64,000 bases of DNA from Ravibacter sp037191015 (GTDB lineage Bacteria; Bacteroidota; Bacteroidia; Cytophagales; Spirosomataceae), in contig JBBCKD010000001.1 in the NCBI GenBank assembly GCA_037191015.1, positions 310,001 through 374,000 of the forward strand, in the 5' to 3' direction. A model generated the notes under the pieces. The model worked only from the letters and a program-made list of their open reading frames with translations. It ran no database searches and was not told the DNA's origin. The translations under genes and the position numbers were made by a program. This document shows, one piece after another, positions 7,758 to 16,081 of this stretch (positions within the stretch are counted from its first letter, which is position 1; the number at the start of each line of letters is the position of its first letter).

Positions 7758-8240
7758 ATGATTCCATTCCGTATCGGGCAGGGCTATGATATCCACCAGT
7801 TGGAAGAAGGCCGGGAATTCTGGCTGGGAGGGATAAAGATTTCCCATACACATGGCGCAAAGGGGCATTCCGACGCCGACGTAGTGTGCCATTCTCTCTG
7901 CGACGCTTTACTCGGAGCCGCCGGTCTCAGGAACATAGGCTATTATTTTTCGGATAGGGATCCGCAGTGGAAAGGCGTGGACAGTAAAATCCTGCTGGAT
8001 AAATCTCTTCAGATGGTACGGGACAAAGGCTACGAAGTTGGAAACGTAGACGTTACCATTGTGCTTCAGCAGCCGAAAATCAACCCTTATATCGAAGAAA
8101 TGAAAAGCTGCCTTGCTGCGGTTATGACAATAGATGCAGATCAGATTTCAATAAAGGCTACCACTTCGGAGTATATGGGTTTCGTAGGTCGTGAGGAAGG
8201 TATCCTGGCGCTGGCTGTCGCAATGATATTTAAGAAATGA
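7758..8240 (+). CDS. ispF: 2-C-methyl-D-erythritol 2,4-cyclodiphosphate synthase
   Basis: 160 residues, the full family length. The N-terminus FRIGQGYDIHQL carries the metal-binding Asp and His; GAKGHSDADVVCHSLCDALLGAAG is the family signature, and the C-terminus KATTSEYMGFVGREEGILALAVAMI closes the fold. IspF converts CDP-ME 2-phosphate into MEcPP and CMP in the cytoplasmic non-mevalonate isoprenoid pathway. It is transcribed divergently from the class IV aminotransferase-like gene, from a TAGTTTTG promoter element. Confidence 0.97.
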   Translation: MIPFRIGQGYDIHQLEEGREFWLGGIKISHTHGAKGHSDADVVCHSLCDALLGAAGLRNIGYYFSDRDPQWKGVDSKILLDKSLQMVRDKGYEVGNVDVTIVLQQPKINPYIEEMKSCLAAVMTIDADQISIKATTSEYMGFVGREEGILALAVAMIFKK

Positions 8241-8326
8241 ACGGCTTGGTGGTAACATAGCCGACATTAAGGAACAACTTTTTCAGATTCCCTTAACTTT
8301 ACCGGGGATATTCCATCAGGTTTGAT

Positions 8327-9448
8327 ATGAACAAATTTTCTTTTTCCGCCCTGCTCTTCATACTTGCTTACGGCGTGGGTAGCCGGGCCCAGGACGCTCC
8401 GCTCGGGTTCGAAGAGTATGATCCCGTTTCAACGCTTAAGGTAGAGGAGCATGTTTTGAAAAGGGCGAAATTCCCATTTATTGACGTGCACAATCACCAG
8501 TTCAGGATGCCTTCGCAGGACCTGAAAGAATTGCTCGGTCAGATGGACGAGCTGAATATGGCGATCATGGTGAACCTCAGCGGCCGCGGCTTTGCCAGGG
8601 ACTGGCAGGAAAGCGCCGAACATCTTAAAGGAGCTATTGCCAATGCGAACAAAACCAACTCATCGCGGCTCGTCGTATTTACCAATCTTGTTTTCAGCGA
8701 TTTTGGAGCGCCCGACTGGTCAGCACGCGCAGTGAAGCAGCTGGAAGAAGATGTAAAAGCCGGTGCAAAAGGACTGAAAATATATAAGAGCCTGGGTTTC
8801 AGTGGCATAAAAGATGAAAAGGGAAACCGTGTAGCGGTCAATGACAAGAGGCTTGACCCGGTATGGGCAAAATGCGGCCAGCTGGGCATCCCGGTCCTGA
8901 TCCATACTGCAGACGTAGCGTCTTTCTGGGATCCGCTCGATCGCTACAACGAACGCTGGCTGGAGCTCAAAACCCATCCGGGCCGCAAACGCGGCCCCAA
9001 CGATCCGGTGCCGTTCGAATCCCTGATTGCCGAGCAGCATGACATTTTCAGGAAACATCCGAAAACCACCTTCATCAACGCGCATATGGGGTGGTACCCA
9101 AATAACCTGAAAAAGCTGGATAGCCTGATGGAAGCATTCCCGAATATGGTGGTAGAGATCGGCGCTGTTATTGCGGAATTGGGGAGGCAGCCGAGAACAG
9201 CCTACAGGTTTTTCGAAAAGCACCAGGACCGTATTTTATTCGGGAAAGACAGCTGGGTGCCTTCAGAATACACCACTTATTTCAGGGTACTGGAAACAGA
9301 AGACGAATACTTTCCTTATCATAAGAAATACCATGCTTTCTGGCGTATGTATGGAATAGGACTGCCTGATAGTATCCTGAAGAAGGTGTACTATAAAAAT
9401 GCGCTGCGTATTGTGCCGGGGCTGGATAAATCGTTGTTCCCGGATTGA
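8327..9448 (+). CDS. Secreted amidohydrolase-family (TIM-barrel) protein
   Basis: 373 residues with a Sec signal peptide (about 1-20, ending GSRAQ). The mature protein is an amidohydrolase_2/COG2159-type metal-dependent barrel: FIDVHNHQFRMP supplies the HxH pair, GLKIYKSL the strand that often carries a bridging Lys, VLIHTAD and FINAHMGW further His ligands, and ILFGKDSW the catalytic Asp. Relatives hydrolyse or decarboxylate cyclic and aromatic compounds. Family is firm, substrate unknown. A CTTAACTTTAC box at 8292-8302 may be its promoter. It converges on the DUF2207 gene across a REP-like repeat. Confidence 0.85.
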   Translation: MNKFSFSALLFILAYGVGSRAQDAPLGFEEYDPVSTLKVEEHVLKRAKFPFIDVHNHQFRMPSQDLKELLGQMDELNMAIMVNLSGRGFARDWQESAEHLKGAIANANKTNSSRLVVFTNLVFSDFGAPDWSARAVKQLEEDVKAGAKGLKIYKSLGFSGIKDEKGNRVAVNDKRLDPVWAKCGQLGIPVLIHTADVASFWDPLDRYNERWLELKTHPGRKRGPNDPVPFESLIAEQHDIFRKHPKTTFINAHMGWYPNNLKKLDSLMEAFPNMVVEIGAVIAELGRQPRTAYRFFEKHQDRILFGKDSWVPSEYTTYFRVLETEDEYFPYHKKYHAFWRMYGIGLPDSILKKVYYKNALRIVPGLDKSLFPD

Positions 9449-9460
9449 TTTCATCCCGGC

Positions 9461-9593
9461 TCTCCCTCGTCTCGGACGATGGGAGGGCGTTGTCTGGTCT
9501 CTGACCAATAGACGATTGTTTTGGTAGTCAAGGATTATGATATATGCCGGTCAGAGACCGGCTTTCGCGCTTCCACCGTCGGAGACGGGGAAG
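9461..9593. repeat. REP-like inverted repeat pair (REPIN-type) between convergent genes
   Basis: Two arms of about 45 bp (9461-9506 and 9549-9593) are imperfect reverse complements of one another, separated by about 42 bp. Each arm contains small palindromes of its own: GGTCTCTGACC (9496-9506) mirrored as GGTCAGAGACC (9549-9559), and CGTCTCGGACG-like (9469-9478) mirrored as CCGTCGGAGACGG (9577-9588). This head-to-head layout in a convergent intergenic gap is typical of repetitive extragenic palindromes and could also act as a bidirectional terminator for the amidohydrolase and DUF2207 genes. Confidence 0.6.
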
Positions 9594-9660
9594 AGCAGAT
9601 GTTTCCCACGGCCTCTCTTAAAAAAAGAGAAAGAATCGATGAAGAATAAATTCCCTCGTG

Positions 9661-11556
9661 TTACCAGCCTCCTCCTCCGCCACCTCCTCCACCTCCGCCG
9701 GACGAACCTCCGCCATCAGAACCGCTGCTACTGCTGTTATCGGTTGAGGCAGAGCTGAGGGATCGTGTGAGACCGCTGTCAAGACTCTCCCCGATGCTGC
9801 CCGGGAAGTTATGCATATCGCGGCTGCCTGAATACCAGCCCTGATTGTATTCTGTTGCATTTTGCAGCAGCAGACTTTCAAATTTTGCACCCCATATTTT
9901 ATCGACACCCAGTACCATTGCATACGGCAGGTATTTCTCAAAAATTTCGGGTGTCATCTTCGGCGGATTGTTAAACCGGATCAACTGGTTTTCAGCGGCG
10001 CCCATATACATTTTGAAGCCATCGATAAGTGACCGCACGCGCAGCAGTTCGGGCTCCGGCCGACGGATCAGGTAGCTGAAAACAGCGAGTATCGTCACGC
10101 CGGCGACAAGGAAAAGAAAGCAAACGGTAAACGGATCGATCGTCCTGTCAAACTGGTACCATATGTAACCTCCGGCGGCTGTTATCAATAGCGGCAAAAT
10201 CCAGATCCAGCCCGCGGTAGAGTTGCCGGTCGAGACAAACACGAGAAATGAGATAGCCATAACACCATACAGGATTGCCCCGGTAACCAGCTTTGAGTGA
10301 TCGAAGAGATGCTGGTAGCTTGCATATAGCGCTGTCCAGTATATGGCGGTAATTGCCAGGAATAACAGGAAAGTCAGTCCCCGGTTGTGCCCTTTGCCGA
10401 GCATGGATCGGCTCCGTCCCGTTATGCCGAGCATAAAAATATTAACGGCTGCCGCTACTGAAGAGTTATATTCTCCTGTGAGATTAAGGCTGTCACTGTA
10501 GCCAGGGAATAACCCCCGTAATAATCCCTTTTCCTCAATACCCAGATCATCGCCCTCACTTTTCAGCTTTTCGATTGTGTAGTGCATCTTTCCAAACAAC
10601 CCGGATTTAGGAATTTCCTTTATTCTTATATAGCCCTTCACCGCCATATCGACCAGGGCGGCAGCCAGCAAATTGGTTTTATAAGAGCCGTTGGCAATAT
10701 AACCCATCGAAGCCGGCGACAACCGGTCAGGTATATCGAATTGCGGTACGACAGTCGGAGATTCATGATCTCTTCCATGCCGGAACCATAACCAATACAT
10801 AAGCGCGAGGAGTACGCCCCCGGCACCTCCCAGTATATTGCCAAAGGTTTCTGTTTTCAGCCAGGAAGGTGTCCGGGGTTGATTGACGATTCCTTTGGTA
10901 AAGCCTACCGCAATAGTGAGCCCCTCCTTTTCTTTCAGCTCCGATGCTGTCCAGGTGACGGAACCGGGTGCGGGCAGATCTGAGGTGCAATTGGTTTCGG
11001 TACTTCCTGCAAAGCCGGTATAGCAGGCATGCTGAAGCACCTTTGCCCCATCCGGAAGATAGATCACGGCGCTTGCTTTTTCGATTTCAAACGACCATTC
11101 ATTGCCTGTAACATTCCAGTATAGCTCGTCAAAATCGTCGAAATAACCGATTTGACGCCAGGTTTCATAGGTGATTTCATATTCATATACGTCGGGCTGA
11201 AGATAGACATCCTCATCGCCGATGTAAATTGCTAAATGACCGTTTTCACTTTTTGCTTTATATTTTTCTGCGCTGCCGTTTTTCTTCACCGATACAACTT
11301 CATACTTACAATTTACTGTACGGCCGGCCAGGTTCCTCGTCAGGGGAATCATCCTGAAAATTCCCCGCTGTATCTCTACTCCCATAGCGTTAACCCTGAT
11401 CGTCTCTGTGACAGTCAGTTTGGAGGAAGTATCTACTACGATGTCGGAATGATAAGAGAGTATCCGTTCTTTATCAGGAGTAAAAGGCAGGGCAGTCAGC
11501 GGCAATATTGCCAAGGCTAATGCCGGCAGTATTTTCAGAAGGCGACTTATTAACAT
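9661..11556 (-). CDS. DUF2207 domain membrane protein
   Basis: 631 residues. A signal peptide (about 1-25) precedes an extracytoplasmic beta-rich DUF2207 domain (about 30-235: SKLTVTETIRVNAMGVEIQRGIFRMIP). One membrane segment follows near 243-262, a cytoplasmic stretch (MGYIANGSYKTNLLAAALVDMAVKGYIRI), then a cluster of hydrophobic segments between about 395 and 500. The C-terminus is a Ser/Gly tail ending in eleven Gly and a Trp. Molecular function is unknown. DUF2207 proteins frequently neighbour LemA proteins, and here the LemA gene lies 35 nt upstream in the same orientation, suggesting an envelope complex. Confidence 0.88.
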   Translation of the reverse strand: MLISRLLKILPALALAILPLTALPFTPDKERILSYHSDIVVDTSSKLTVTETIRVNAMGVEIQRGIFRMIPLTRNLAGRTVNCKYEVVSVKKNGSAEKYKAKSENGHLAIYIGDEDVYLQPDVYEYEITYETWRQIGYFDDFDELYWNVTGNEWSFEIEKASAVIYLPDGAKVLQHACYTGFAGSTETNCTSDLPAPGSVTWTASELKEKEGLTIAVGFTKGIVNQPRTPSWLKTETFGNILGGAGGVLLALMYWLWFRHGRDHESPTVVPQFDIPDRLSPASMGYIANGSYKTNLLAAALVDMAVKGYIRIKEIPKSGLFGKMHYTIEKLKSEGDDLGIEEKGLLRGLFPGYSDSLNLTGEYNSSVAAAVNIFMLGITGRSRSMLGKGHNRGLTFLLFLAITAIYWTALYASYQHLFDHSKLVTGAILYGVMAISFLVFVSTGNSTAGWIWILPLLITAAGGYIWYQFDRTIDPFTVCFLFLVAGVTILAVFSYLIRRPEPELLRVRSLIDGFKMYMGAAENQLIRFNNPPKMTPEIFEKYLPYAMVLGVDKIWGAKFESLLLQNATEYNQGWYSGSRDMHNFPGSIGESLDSGLTRSLSSASTDNSSSSGSDGGGSSGGGGGGGGGGGW

Positions 11557-11591
11557 AATTTATCAGGGGCAAGGGCTTGTCTTTTACCTGT

Positions 11592-12146
11592 CTAGAACTT
11601 TACCTGCGGGGTGTTCCGTTGATCGGGAGTGTCAATCTCGAAATACGGTGACTTTTCAAAATTAAAGGCGTTGGATACCAGGTTGCTCGGAAATGACTCA
11701 ACCGTGATATTGAAATCACGGGCGGTACCGTTATAGTACCGGCGCGATTTTTCAATGTCGCCTTCGAGTGCGCTGAGTTGTTCCTGGATATGCTGGAAAT
11801 TGGTACTGGCTTTCAGGTCGGGGTACTGTTCGGCAATAGCCAGGACATTCATGAGTGCCCTGTTGAGGTTATTTTCAGCAGCTTCCTTTTCTTTTACCGA
11901 GGCCGCGCCCAACGCTTTCGAACGCGCCTCTATGACCGATTCGAGGGTTTGACGTTCGTGCGAGGTATAACCTTTCACTGTTTCTACCAGGTTCGGGATA
12001 AGGTCGTATCGTTTCTTGAGCATGACGTCGATCCCGCTCCAGGCTTCGCGCACCATATTCCGGAGACGTACCAGCTTGTTATAAATACCTATTCCATAGA
12101 ACAACAGAAGAAGAACTATTGCGACCAATACGAGCGCTGCTGTCAT
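11592..12146 (-). CDS. lemA: LemA family protein
   Basis: 184 residues. One N-terminal membrane anchor (about 2-20, ALVLVAIVLLLLFYGIGIYN) is followed by the LemA helical domain: NKLVRLRNMVREAWSGIDVMLKKRYDLIPNLVETVKGY, AIAEQYPDLKAS and FQHIQEQLSALEGDIEKSRRYYNGTARDFN are all family hallmarks. Function is not established; LemA proteins are membrane-anchored and often co-encoded with DUF2207 or TPM-domain proteins. It sits 35 nt ahead of the DUF2207 gene, almost certainly in one transcript. Confidence 0.95.
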   Translation of the reverse strand: MTAALVLVAIVLLLLFYGIGIYNKLVRLRNMVREAWSGIDVMLKKRYDLIPNLVETVKGYTSHERQTLESVIEARSKALGAASVKEKEAAENNLNRALMNVLAIAEQYPDLKASTNFQHIQEQLSALEGDIEKSRRYYNGTARDFNITVESFPSNLVSNAFNFEKSPYFEIDTPDQRNTPQVKF

Positions 12147-12280
12147 AGAGAAGGGAGTGTATAAATACGCGTTTACCAGCTACTGATGTAATAACACACA
12201 GTTCCCTACAAAACTATCGACGCTAAAGACTGTTAACAATACCCTAAAAGGGTTATGCTTTTCCCTGTTTCGGATGGAGG

Positions 12281-13012
12281 TCAAGAATAAATTCCCCCGT
12301 TGATATTGATCACCTCCCCGGTGATGTAGGATGCCTTGTCGGAAACAAGAAAGCTGACGACATGTGCGACTTCATCGGCTTCGCCGATCCGCCCCATCGG
12401 TACCATCTGTCTGATCTGCTCCTGATTGAGCTCCAGGGTCATATCACTGCGGATAAAGCCGGGCGCGACGGCATTGACCGTGATATTTCTTTTGGCTACC
12501 TCCTGCGCCAACGATTTGGTAGAAGCGATCATGGCTCCCTTCGCTGCGGAGTAATTGGTTTGTCCCGCCACCCCTTTCAGGCCTGACAGCGACGAAACGT
12601 TGACAATCCTGCCCGCACGTTTCCGCAGCATTTGCTGTATGACGTTCTGGGTTACGTTGAACATCCCTTTGACAGCGATATCGAGCACGTCGTCCCAGTC
12701 TTTTTCAGGCATCCACATCAGCAGGCCGTCGCGGGTGATGCCTGCATTGTTGACCAGTACCTGTATGAACTTTTCGGGGTTGGTGTCTTTCCAGGTATTA
12801 AGGGCGGCATCGGCTTCTTCTTTACGCTGAACGTTGAAAGGCAGCAACTGGCCGTCGCCGCCGGCAGAGCGGATCATACCCAGGGTTTCTTCGGCCGCAG
12901 CCTGGTTGGAAGCATAATTGATGAGTATGAATAGCCCGTGATCGGCTGCGAGCCGGATCGCTATGGCCCTGCCCAATCCCCGGGAAGCTCCTGTTACGAG
13001 TGCACAGTTCAT
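12281..13012 (-). CDS. fabG: 3-oxoacyl-ACP reductase (FabG-type short-chain dehydrogenase)
   Basis: 243 residues, a standard SDR length. The cofactor loop TGASRGLGRAIA is at 7-18, NNAGIT at 88-93, catalytic Ser near 140-141, and the YSAAK pair is Tyr154 and Lys158. The C-terminal NAVAPGFIRSDMT and SYITGEVININGG match FabG. It would reduce 3-oxoacyl-ACP with NADPH in fatty-acid synthesis. It is not next to other fab genes; second FabG copies in Bacteroidota often serve aryl polyene or flexirubin pigment synthesis, so a specialised role is possible. Confidence 0.88.
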   Translation of the reverse strand: MNCALVTGASRGLGRAIAIRLAADHGLFILINYASNQAAAEETLGMIRSAGGDGQLLPFNVQRKEEADAALNTWKDTNPEKFIQVLVNNAGITRDGLLMWMPEKDWDDVLDIAVKGMFNVTQNVIQQMLRKRAGRIVNVSSLSGLKGVAGQTNYSAAKGAMIASTKSLAQEVAKRNITVNAVAPGFIRSDMTLELNQEQIRQMVPMGRIGEADEVAHVVSFLVSDKASYITGEVININGGIYS

Positions 13013-13143
13013 TTAATAACAGTCAGACGCAATGAATTTGAAGACATGTTCTGGAAGCGAAGGTAATGAAGTTTGGCAAAAAGAGGATTTTTTCTGGCAG
13101 ACAAAATCAGGGAGGAATAAAAAGGATCCCGGCTTCAGTTAAA

Positions 13144-13923
13144 CTAAAGAAATCCGGGTTCCTTCTCCGGCAGATGTTTCCAGTACCTCCTGGGCACATG
13201 CTGAATATGCAGCTTGAGGTTGGCCCTTTCTTTGATATTGGTGCTTTTAAAATATTCCTGCCATAAAGAGGTGTACAGGCTGTCGTTTTCATCGGGCAGC
13301 ATCGCAGCAGGAGCGGCTACCCGGGAGGCACCGGCCGGAAGGGGCTCAATTTTCACTTCCTGCACGAAGGTCAGGTCGTAGTAGATCCCGTAGCGTCTGC
13401 GTTTGTCGAATATCATCCATCGCTGGTCGGCGTAACGGTCGCGGAAATGCCCGGCAATAAGCGGCAGCACGTTGAAGTCAGGTTCCACCACTGCGGCATA
13501 TAGCCCATCCATTCCCTTTTTGAAACGGACAAACGCCTTCATCCGGTGCCTTTCACGCCCCACCTTCCTGGCATAGGTAGCGATGGCCAGAACATGTCTA
13601 TTCCCATAATCGGCTGCCCGTTCACCTCCATGGTCAAAAATGTACCTGGCGTAGCCGAACATGTGCTGCCAGGCCTCGCTGCTTTCGGAAAAGAAGGCGG
13701 TATAGAACTCGTATCGTCCTGCATTGCCGATCCTTTTGCCGAGTCCGTCCCACACTCTTTGCGCCTTTTCGGGGTCAGAGGTGATCGTAACCGCAGTGTC
13801 GGGAAAGCCGGGCTGGTAGCCGGCGGCAGGAATAACGTTTATTTCCTTCTGGCGCGCAGCATAAGACTCAAAAACAGCGGTCAGAAGACCCGGGAAAGTG
13901 CTATCGAATAAATACGTGACCAT
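13144..13923 (-). CDS. DUF4130 putative DNA repair/metabolism protein (TIGR03915 type)
   Basis: 259 residues. The N-terminal MVTYLFDSTFPGLLTAVFESY is the signature of the TIGR03915 family, followed by the DUF4130 region (about 85-240: NRHVLAIATYARKVGRERHRMKAFVRF, FRDRYADQRWMIFDKRRRYGIYYD), which is thought to relate to uracil-DNA glycosylase folds. Its start lies 2 nt past the stop of the radical SAM gene, so the two are translationally linked. The pair occurs together across many bacteria and is annotated as a putative DNA modification/repair system, with no defined reaction. Confidence 0.85.
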   Translation of the reverse strand: MVTYLFDSTFPGLLTAVFESYAARQKEINVIPAAGYQPGFPDTAVTITSDPEKAQRVWDGLGKRIGNAGRYEFYTAFFSESSEAWQHMFGYARYIFDHGGERAADYGNRHVLAIATYARKVGRERHRMKAFVRFKKGMDGLYAAVVEPDFNVLPLIAGHFRDRYADQRWMIFDKRRRYGIYYDLTFVQEVKIEPLPAGASRVAAPAAMLPDENDSLYTSLWQEYFKSTNIKERANLKLHIQHVPRRYWKHLPEKEPGFL

Positions 13924-13925
13924 TT

Positions 13926-15179
13926 TTAAAAAAGTGTCAGCTGCCCGCTTTGATCGGTACGGAATTTACAGGTGCTCTGCTCCAGGATCGTCTGCCTGAT
14001 GATTGCCGGGTCTTTTTCATTCAGCTGTATGGGTGAATCGGCATACCTGATGAAATGCCGGGCCCGGTTGAAAGCGATGCCCATTTTTTTCAGCTGCCAG
14101 GCGTACAACCTTCCGAACCTGCGGGCAGCTATGATTTTCTTTGCCGAATAAACCCCGATCCCGGGCACCCGCAGGATGCTCCGGTACGGCGCCGAATTGA
14201 CATCGACAGGAAAAAAGCCCGGGTTCCGCAATGCCCAGCTCAGCTTGGGGTCTATTTCCGGATCAAGGTTGGGGTGATCATTGTTGAGAAGCTCGCTGAT
14301 TTCAAACGCGTAGAAGCGCATGAGCCAGTCGGTCTGGTAAAGCCTGTTTTCGCGGACCACGGGCGGCGCTGAACCCATGGCGGGCATGCGGGTGTCGTGG
14401 CTGATCGGGATGTAGCCGCTGTAATAAACGCGCTTTAATGAATAGGTCTTATAAAAGTGGTCGGCGGTATACATCACTTCCATATCGGATTCGGGGGTGG
14501 CGCCCACCACAATCTGGGTGCTTTGACCTGCGGGGACAAAAGCCGGCGCACTTTTGATCACTTTCCGCTCGTCTGCCAGCTCGACGGATTTGTTCCTGAT
14601 GACGCTCAGCTCGCGCTTTACTTCTTCATGCGATTTTTCGGGGGCCAGCATTTTCAGGCCTGATTCTGTGGGCATCTCCAGGTTGATGCTCATGCGGTCG
14701 GCATATAGCCCCGCTTCCGTCACCATTTCCGGGCTGGCCCCGGGAATGGTTTTAAGGTGAATATAGCCATTGTAGTTTTCTTCGAGCCTGAGCTTTTTTA
14801 CAATGCGGAGCATCCGCTCCATGGTATAGTCGGCATTTTTAAAAATGCCTGAGCTCAAGAACAGCCCTTCGATATAGTTGCGGCGGTAAAAATTCATTGT
14901 CAGCGCCACGACCTCGTCTACGGTAAAAGCTGCTCTCTTTATATCGTTGCTGCTCCTGGAAACACAGAAAGCACAATCGTAAATACAATGATTGGTGAGC
15001 AGGATCTTTAAAAGTGAGACGCACCGGCCGTCCTCCGTATAGGAATGACAAATCCCCGATCCGGTATCTCCTATCCCTTTGCCGGTATTCTTCCGGTCGC
15101 TACCGCTCGATGCACAGGAGACGTCATACTTGGCGGCATCGGCCAGTATCTGAAGCTTTTCTTTCAGACGGTCTGACAT
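13926..15179 (-). CDS. Putative DNA modification/repair radical SAM protein (TIGR03916 type)
   Basis: 417 residues. The radical SAM cluster motif is Cys65-x3-Cys69-x2-Cys72 (NHCIYDCAFC), preceded by GICHSYTEDGRCVSLLK. The barrel spans about 55-290. A helix-hairpin-helix (VPGIGVYSAKKIIAARRFG, about 340-358) suggests DNA binding. The last five residues are QLTLF, an exact fit to the bacterial sliding-clamp binding pentapeptide QLxLF. These features together point to iron-sulfur radical chemistry on DNA at the replication fork or during repair synthesis. It is the first gene of a two-gene operon with the DUF4130 gene. Confidence 0.88.
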   Translation of the reverse strand: MSDRLKEKLQILADAAKYDVSCASSGSDRKNTGKGIGDTGSGICHSYTEDGRCVSLLKILLTNHCIYDCAFCVSRSSNDIKRAAFTVDEVVALTMNFYRRNYIEGLFLSSGIFKNADYTMERMLRIVKKLRLEENYNGYIHLKTIPGASPEMVTEAGLYADRMSINLEMPTESGLKMLAPEKSHEEVKRELSVIRNKSVELADERKVIKSAPAFVPAGQSTQIVVGATPESDMEVMYTADHFYKTYSLKRVYYSGYIPISHDTRMPAMGSAPPVVRENRLYQTDWLMRFYAFEISELLNNDHPNLDPEIDPKLSWALRNPGFFPVDVNSAPYRSILRVPGIGVYSAKKIIAARRFGRLYAWQLKKMGIAFNRARHFIRYADSPIQLNEKDPAIIRQTILEQSTCKFRTDQSGQLTLF

Positions 15180-15292
15180 AATATAGTTAAAATATATAAT
15201 ACATCACAAATATAATAGATTTTTTGAATCAGGATATTTGGAAATTCCGGATGTTATCTGATATTTTTTTGATGGAAATAATTTTGCATCAC

Positions 15293-15323
15293 TTGCTTTG
15301 GTTGCTGCGGACTGCTACCTTTG
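15293..15323 (+). promoter_or_regulatory. Probable Bacteroidota-type promoter of the PUL-B sigma gene
   Basis: TACCTTTG at 15316-15323 fits the -7 consensus TAnnTTTG exactly. TTG at 15293-15295 lies 20 bp upstream at the place of the -33 TTTG element. It is 41 bp ahead of the ECF sigma ATG at 15365. Confidence 0.45.
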
Positions 15324-15364
15324 AATAAATCGCCCGGTTTCCGCTACTCCTTTCTTTTAAAGCT

Positions 15365-15943
15365 ATGGGACAGATATCGTATGCAGAGGATCGCGACCTC
15401 CTCGTTCGTATTGCTCAGGGAGATACGGCGGCTTTTGATACTTTCTATGAGCGGTATTGGAAGTTTGTGTTTAACGCTGCATTTAAACGTCTTGGAAATG
15501 TTGAAGCTTCGAAGGATATCTCCCAGGAAGTGTTTTCGCAATTATGGCTGCGTTTGCAATCGGAGCCTGCCCCGGTGGTAGAGGATCTCAGGGCGTACCT
15601 GTATGTAGCTGTGCGGAATCATGTTTTTAAATGGATGGAAAAGGAACGCAGGTTTGTGCCGGTTTCAGATGTACTCGTCATGCTGGAGAGGCAGGGGGAT
15701 GCAACTGATGCGGGATTGCTGTTTGAAGAATTGCTGGTTGCGTACAGGCAGGTCATTGAACGGCTGCCTCATCAGCAACGCCTCATCTTCCGGCTGCGCT
15801 ATGACGAAGGCATGAGCAGCAGCGAAATTGCCGACCACCTCAGTCTTTCCGAGAAGACCGTGCGTAACCAGCTCGGACGCGCGGTGAGTAAAATGAAGGC
15901 CAGGATCGTATGCTGGTTAGTATTCCTGATCGCTATCGGCTAA
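15365..15943 (+). CDS. ECF RNA polymerase sigma factor (PUL-B)
   Basis: 192 residues. Region 2 (AFDTFYERYWKFVFNAAFKRL, then ASKDISQEVFSQLWLRL) spans about 20-90, and region 4 (LPHQQRLIFRLRYDEGMSSSEIADHLSLSEKTVRNQLGRAVSKMK) about 130-178. The protein ends in a strongly hydrophobic tail (IVCWLVFLIAIG) that could touch the membrane. It is first in a sigma-FecR-SusC-SusD cluster and should direct RNA polymerase to the SusC promoter when released by FecR. A consensus-like promoter precedes it. Confidence 0.94.
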   Translation: MGQISYAEDRDLLVRIAQGDTAAFDTFYERYWKFVFNAAFKRLGNVEASKDISQEVFSQLWLRLQSEPAPVVEDLRAYLYVAVRNHVFKWMEKERRFVPVSDVLVMLERQGDATDAGLLFEELLVAYRQVIERLPHQQRLIFRLRYDEGMSSSEIADHLSLSEKTVRNQLGRAVSKMKARIVCWLVFLIAIG

Positions 15944-16081
15944 AAAAAATTGACGGCAGGAGTGGGCGGATTTTAATTTTCCGGAACTGTAATAATAGAA
16001 CAGATTTAAAACCCAGATAACCAGGCATGACGTATGTCCCGGGTTAGTGAAACTTTTATGTCCGGATACCCGGTTTAACTT

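Noticed and set aside
9537..9758. 73-codon plus-strand ORF spanning the REP-like element
   Set aside because: Its second half is the complement of the DUF2207 Gly tail and its first half is repeat sequence.
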